A DNA stretch of 64,000 bases, taken from contig OW388294.1 in the NCBI GenBank assembly GCA_936450465.1, forward strand, positions 62,001-126,000, given 5' to 3'. Of this stretch, positions 59,217-64,000 are shown in pieces. This DNA comes from Gibbula magus (Eukaryota; Mollusca; Gastropoda; Trochida; Trochidae). Made by a program: the position numbers and the translations under genes. Numbering within the stretch: position 1 is the first letter of the stretch; the number at the start of each line of letters is the position of its first letter. The notes under the pieces were generated by a model. It saw only the letters and a list, made by a program, of their open reading frames with translations, had not been told where the DNA came from and made no database searches.

Positions 59217-62146
59217 GGAGACCATCAAAAGTTGTCTAGGCCAAAGTGACTTTTGGCCCAAAATTGGGCCTACAGGAATGTCTATAACGGCATGGTTGCC
59301 GATAAGACGGTCACCGATTCCAAAAGTGAATGCGTCTATGCGACCGACAGCATGAGACCTTCCATAGGAGCCTATCAAAAGTTGTCTAGGCCAAAGTCAC
59401 CTTTTGGCCCATTTTTGGGCATGAGTTTACCGGCATGGTTGCCGATAAAACGGTCACCGATTCCAAAAGTGAATGCGTCTATGCGACCGGCAGCATGTGA
59501 GCTTCCATAGGAGACCATCAAAAGTTGTCTAGGCCAAAGTGACTTTTGGCCCAAAATTGGGCCTACAGGAATGACTATAACGGCATGGTTGCCGATAAGA
59601 CGGTCACCGATTCCAAAAGTGAATGCGTCTATGCGACCGACAGCATGAGACCTTCCATAGGAGCCTATCAAAAGTTGTCTAGGCCAAAGTCACCTTTTGG
59701 CCCATTTTTGGGCATGAGTTTACCGGCATGGTTGCCGATAAGACGGTCACCGATTCCAAAAGTGAATGCGTCTATGCGACCGGCAGCATGTGAGCTTCCA
59801 TAGGAGACCATCAAAAGTTGTCTAGGCCAAAGTGACTTTTGGCCCAAAATTGGGCCTACAGGAATGACTATAACGGCATGGTTGCCGATAAGACGGTCAC
59901 CGATTCCAAAAGTGAATGCGTCTATGCGACCGACAGCATGAGACCTTCCATAGGAGCCTATCAAAAGTTGTCTAGGCCAAAGTCACCTTTTGGCCCATTT
60001 TTGGGCATGAGTTTACCGGCATGGTTGCCGATAAGACGGTCACCGATTCCAAAAGTGAATGCGTCTATGCGACCGGCAGCATGTGAGCTTCCATAGGAGA
60101 CCATCAAAAGTTGTCTAGGCCAAAGTGACTTTTGGCCCAAAATTGGGCCTACAGGAATGTCTATAACGGCATGGTTGCCGATAAGACGGTCACCGATTCC
60201 AAAAGTGAATGCGTCTATGCGACCGACAGCATGAGACCTTCCATAGGAGCCTATCAAAAGTTGTCTAGGCCAAAGTCACCTTTTGGCCCATTTTTGGGCA
60301 TGAGTTTACCGGCATGGTTGCCGATAAGACGGTCACCGATTCCAAAAGTGAATGCGTCTATGCGACCGGCAGCATGTGAGCTTCCATAGGAGACCATCAA
60401 AAGTTGTCTAGGCCAAAGTGACTTTTGGCCCAAAATTGGGCCTACAGGAATGACTATAACGGCATGGTTGCCGATAAGACGGTCACCGATTCCAAAAGTG
60501 AATGCGTCTATGCGACCGACAGCATGAGACCTTCCATAGGAGCCTATCAAAAGTTGTCTAGGCCAAAGTCACCTTTTGGCCCATTTTTGGGCATGAGTTT
60601 ACCGGCATGGTTGCCGATAAGACGGTCACCGATTCCAAAAGTGAATGCGTCTATGCGACCGGCAGCATGTGAGCTTCCATAGGAGACCATCAAAAGTTGT
60701 CTAGGCCAAAGTGACTTTTGGCCCAAAATTGGGCCTACAGGAATGACTATAACGGCATGGTTGCCAATAAGACGGTCACCGATTCCAAAAGTGAATGCGT
60801 CTATGCGACCGACAGCATGAGACCTTCCATAGGAGCCTATCAAAAGTTGTCTAGGCCAAAGTCACCTTTTGGCCCATTTTTGGGCATGAGTTTACCGGCA
60901 TGGTTGCCGATAAGACGGTCACCGATTCCAAAAGTGAATGCGTCTATGCGACCGGCAGCATGTGAGCTTCCATAGGAGACCATCATAAGTTGTCTAGGCC
61001 AAAGTGACTTTTGGCCCAAAATTGGGCCTACAGGAATGTCTATAACGGCATGGTTGCCGATAAGACGGTCACCGATTCCAAAAGTGAATGCGTCTATGCG
61101 ACCGACAGCATGAGACCTTCCATAGGAGCCTATCAAAAGTTGTCTAGGCCAAAGTCACCTTTTGGCCCATTTTTGGGCATGAGTTTACCGGCATGGTTGC
61201 CGATAAGACGGTCACCGATTCCAAAAGTGAATGCGTCTATGCGACCGGCAGCATGTGAGCTTCCATAGGAGACCATCAAAAGTTGTCTAGGCCAAAGTGA
61301 CTTTTGGCCCAAAATTGGGCCTACAGGAATGTCTATAACGGCATGGTTGCCGATAAGACGGTCACCGATTCCAAAAGTGAATGCGTCTATGCGACCGACA
61401 GCATGAGACCTTCCATAGGAGCCTATCAAAAGTTGTCTAGGCCAAAGTCACCTTTTGGCCCATTTTTGGGCATGAGTTTACCGGCATGGTTGCCGATAAG
61501 ACGGTCACCGATTCCAAAAGTGAATGCGTCTATGCGACCGGCAGCATGTGAGCTTCCATAGGAGACCATCAAAAGTTGTCTAGGCCAAAGTGACTTTTGG
61601 CCCAAAATTGGGCCTACAGGAATGACTATAACGGCATGGTTGCCGATAAGACGGTCACCGATTCCAAAAGTGAATGCGTCTATGCGACCGACAGCATGAG
61701 ACCTTCCATAGGAGCCTATCAAAAGTTGTCTAGGCCAAAGTCACCTTTTGGCCCATTTTTGGGCATGAGTTTACCGGCATGGTTGCCGATAAGACGGTCA
61801 CCGATTCCAAAAGTGAATGCGTCTATGCGACCGGCAGCATGTGAGCTTCCATAGGAGACCATCAAAAGTTGTCTAGGCCAAAGTGACTTTTGGCCCAAAA
61901 TTGGGCCTACAGGAATGTCTATAACGGCATGGTTGCCGATAAGACGGTCACCGATTCCAAAAGTGAATGCGTCTATGCGACCGACAGCATGAGACCTTCC
62001 ATAGGAGCCTATCAAAAGTTGTCTAGGCCAAAGTCACCTTTTGGCCCATTTTTGGGCATGAGTTTACCGGCATGGTTGCCGATAAGACGGTCACCGATTC
62101 CAAAAGTGAATGCGTCTATGCGACCGGCAGCATGTGAGCTTCCATA

Positions 62147-63999
62147 GGAGACCATCAAAAGTTGTCTAGGCCAAAGTGACTTTTGGCCCAAAATTGGGCC
62201 TACAGGAATGTCTATAACGGCATGGTTGCCGATAAGACGGTCACCGATTCCAAAAGTGAATGCGTCTATGCGACCGACAGCATGAGACCTTCCATAGGAG
62301 CCTATCAAAAGTTGTCTAGGCCAAAGTCACCTTTTGGCCCATTTTTGGGCATGAGTTTACCGGCATGGTTGCCGATAAGACGGTCACCGATTCCAAAAGT
62401 GAATGCGTCTATGCGACCGGCAGCATGTGAGCTTCCATAGGAGACCATCAAAAGTTGTCTAGGCCAAAGTGACTTTTGGCCCAAAATTGGGCCTACAGGA
62501 ATGTCTATAACGGCATGGTTGCCGATAAGACGGTCACCGATTCCAAAAGTGAATGCGTCTATGCGACCGGCAGCATGTGAGCTTCCATAGGAGACCATCA
62601 AAAGTTGTCTAGGCCAAAGTGACTTTTGGCCCAAAATTGGGCCTACAGGAATGACTATAACGGCATGGTTGCCGATAAGACGGTCACCGATTCCAAAAGT
62701 GAATGCGTCTATGCGACCGACAGCATGAGACCTTCCATAGGAGCCTATCAAAAGTTGTCTAGGCCAAAGTCACCTTTTGGCCCATTTTTGGGCATGAGTT
62801 TACCGGCATGGTTGCCGATAAGACGGTCACCGATTCCAAAAGTGAATGCGTCTATGCGACCGGCAGCATGTGAGCTTCCATAGGAGACCATCAAAAGTTG
62901 TCTAGGCCAAAGTGACTTTTGGCCCAAAATTGGGCCTACAGGAATGACTATAACGGCATGGTTGCCGATAAGACGGTCACCGATTCCAAAAGTGAATGCG
63001 TCTATGCGACCGACAGCATGAGACCTTCCATAGGAGCCTATCAAAAGTTGTCTAGGCCAAAGTCACCTTTTGGCCCATTTTTGGGCATGAGTTTACCGGC
63101 ATGGTTGCCGATAAGACGGTCACCGATTCCAAAAGTGAATGCGTCTATGCGACCGGCAGCATGTGAGCTTCCATAGGAGACCATCAAAAGTTGTCTAGGC
63201 CAAAGTGACTTTTGGCCCAAAATTGGGCCTACAGGAATGACTATAACGGCATGGTTGCCGATAAGACGGTCACCGATTCCAAAAGTGAATGCGTCTATGC
63301 GACCGACAGCATGAGACCTTCCATAGGAGCCTATCAAAAGTTGTCTAGGCCAAAGTCACCTTTTGGCCCATTTTTGGGCATGAGTTTACCGGCATGGTTG
63401 CCGATAAGACGGTCACCGATTCCAAAAGTGAATGCGTCTATGCGACCGGCAGCATGTGAGCTTCCATAGGAGACCATCAAAAGTTGTCTAGGCCAAAGTG
63501 ACTTTTGGCCCAAAATTGGGCCTACAGGAATGTCTATAACGGCATGGTTGCCGATAAGACGGTCACCGATTCCAAAAGTGAATGCGTCTATGCGACCGAC
63601 AGCATGAGACCTTCCATAGGAGCCTATCAAAAGTTGTCTAGGCCAAAGTCACCTTTTGGCCCATTTTTGGGCATGAGTTTACCGGCATGGTTGCCGATAA
63701 GACGGTCACCGATTCCAAAAGTGAATGCGTCTATGCGACCGGCAGCATGTGAGCTTCCATAGGAGACCATCAAAAGTTGTCTAGGCCAAAGTGACTTTTG
63801 GCCCAAAATTGGGCCTACAGGAATGTCTATAACGGCATGGTTGCCGATAAGACGGTCACCGATTCCAAAAGTGAATGCGTCTATGCGACCGACAGCATGA
63901 GACCTTCCATAGGAGCCTATCAAAAGTTGTCTAGGCCAAAGTCACCTTTTGGCCCATTTTTGGGCATGAGTTTACCGGCATGGTTGCCGATAAGACGGT
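62147..63999. repeat. Block recurring at +8,797 bp, copy 2
   Basis: Repeats the 53350-55202 B-variant order, including the chimera at 62440. The end of the window cuts the comparison. Confidence 0.7.
62440..62589. repeat. B-body/A-tail unit with aatgtct
   Basis: Equivalent of 53643-53792 in the +8,797 bp block. Confidence 0.9.
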
Positions 64000-64000
64000 C

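Larger units (their letters stand above)
1..64000. repeat. Dimeric satellite DNA array, 293 bp period, fills the window
   Basis: Every base belongs to a direct tandem repeat of a 143 bp monomer (A) and a 150 bp monomer (B), alternating A-B with a 293 bp period. All units face the same way and I saw no inversion, transposon insertion or unique spacer. Counting from the first A (51) to the last complete B (ending 63911) gives 219 A-length and 217 B-length monomers; position 1 lies in a B unit and position 64000 lies 89 bp into an A unit. Most units differ from consensus by zero to a few substitutions. This organisation is known from eukaryotic satellites at centromeres, pericentromeres and subtelomeres; which of these applies here is inference. 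No gene, tRNA, rRNA or promoter can be supported. An assembly-collapsed or misjoined array is possible, but ordered variant haplotypes argue that most of the structure is real. Confidence 0.97.

Noticed and set aside
1..64000. CRISPR array
   Set aside because: The repeats are contiguous 143-150 bp monomers with no unique spacers, and there are no cas genes.
1..64000. Tandemly repeated protein gene or surface-repeat domain
   Set aside because: Neither 143 nor 293 is a multiple of three, so no frame stays open over successive dimers on either strand.
1..64000. rDNA, 5S rRNA or tRNA gene cluster
   Set aside because: I recognise no rRNA or tRNA sequence and no cloverleaf; only a partial B box resemblance.
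1..64000. Transposon or retroelement insertion within the array
   Set aside because: Every interval between units is accounted for by A or B lengths plus or minus at most 3 bp, so there is no room for an insertion.
1..64000. Bacterial or phage origin
   Set aside because: Sixty-four kilobases of non-coding tandem satellite without a single gene is not plausible for a bacterial or phage genome.

Overview
The whole 64 kb window is one uninterrupted head-to-tail satellite DNA array. It contains no gene, RNA gene, mobile element, CRISPR array or unique sequence that I can support. The base repeat is a 293 bp dimer of two related monomers, called here A (143 bp, first complete copy 51-193) and B (150 bp, first complete copy 194-343). 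A unit-by-unit walk gives 219 complete A-length and 217 complete B-length monomers plus a partial unit at each edge; the lengths add up exactly to 64,000 bp once six small deletion units and four 1 bp insertion units are included. Both edges fall inside repeat units, so the array continues on both sides. A non-coding tandem array of this size, with dimeric monomers of nucleosome length, points to eukaryotic nuclear heterochromatin, typically (peri)centromeric or subtelomeric. I cannot name the species. GC is about 49% in the consensus.

Each monomer has a constant plan: a 24 bp block identical in A and B, a divergent middle with a short inverted repeat, a 59 bp core identical in A and B, and a short divergent tail that distinguishes A from B. 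All seven CpG dinucleotides of each consensus monomer lie in the 59 bp core. Short open frames appear on both strands in every dimer, but the 293 bp period is not a multiple of three, the frames rotate from unit to unit, and they carry ordinary indels and stops; I regard them as non-coding.

Layout. About 1-22.9 kb: mostly regular dimers with A-specific markers (cacatt, ggtcat, gatacc, ttgaccc) arranged in duplicated blocks of 5 to 13 dimers, with two clusters of A-A units at 14.4 and 18.1 kb. About 22.9-29.6 kb: a 3,365 bp block present twice in tandem. About 29.6-44 kb: frequent A-A and B-B junctions and further duplications (1,029, 2,194 and 1,462 bp). About 44.3-50.1 kb: a 2,931 bp block present twice. 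About 49.5-53.3 kb: thirteen almost identical consensus dimers. About 53.3-64 kb: homogeneous dimers in which one B variant (a to t at B position 65) becomes common, including a 4-dimer (1,172 bp) higher-order repeat present three times in a row.

The irregular units fall into recombinant classes whose breakpoints lie in sequence shared by A and B, including both products expected of unequal exchange (B-body/A-tail and A-body/B-tail). The array therefore records recent unequal crossing-over, gene conversion and block duplication. I found no evidence for an undescribed protein-coding system.
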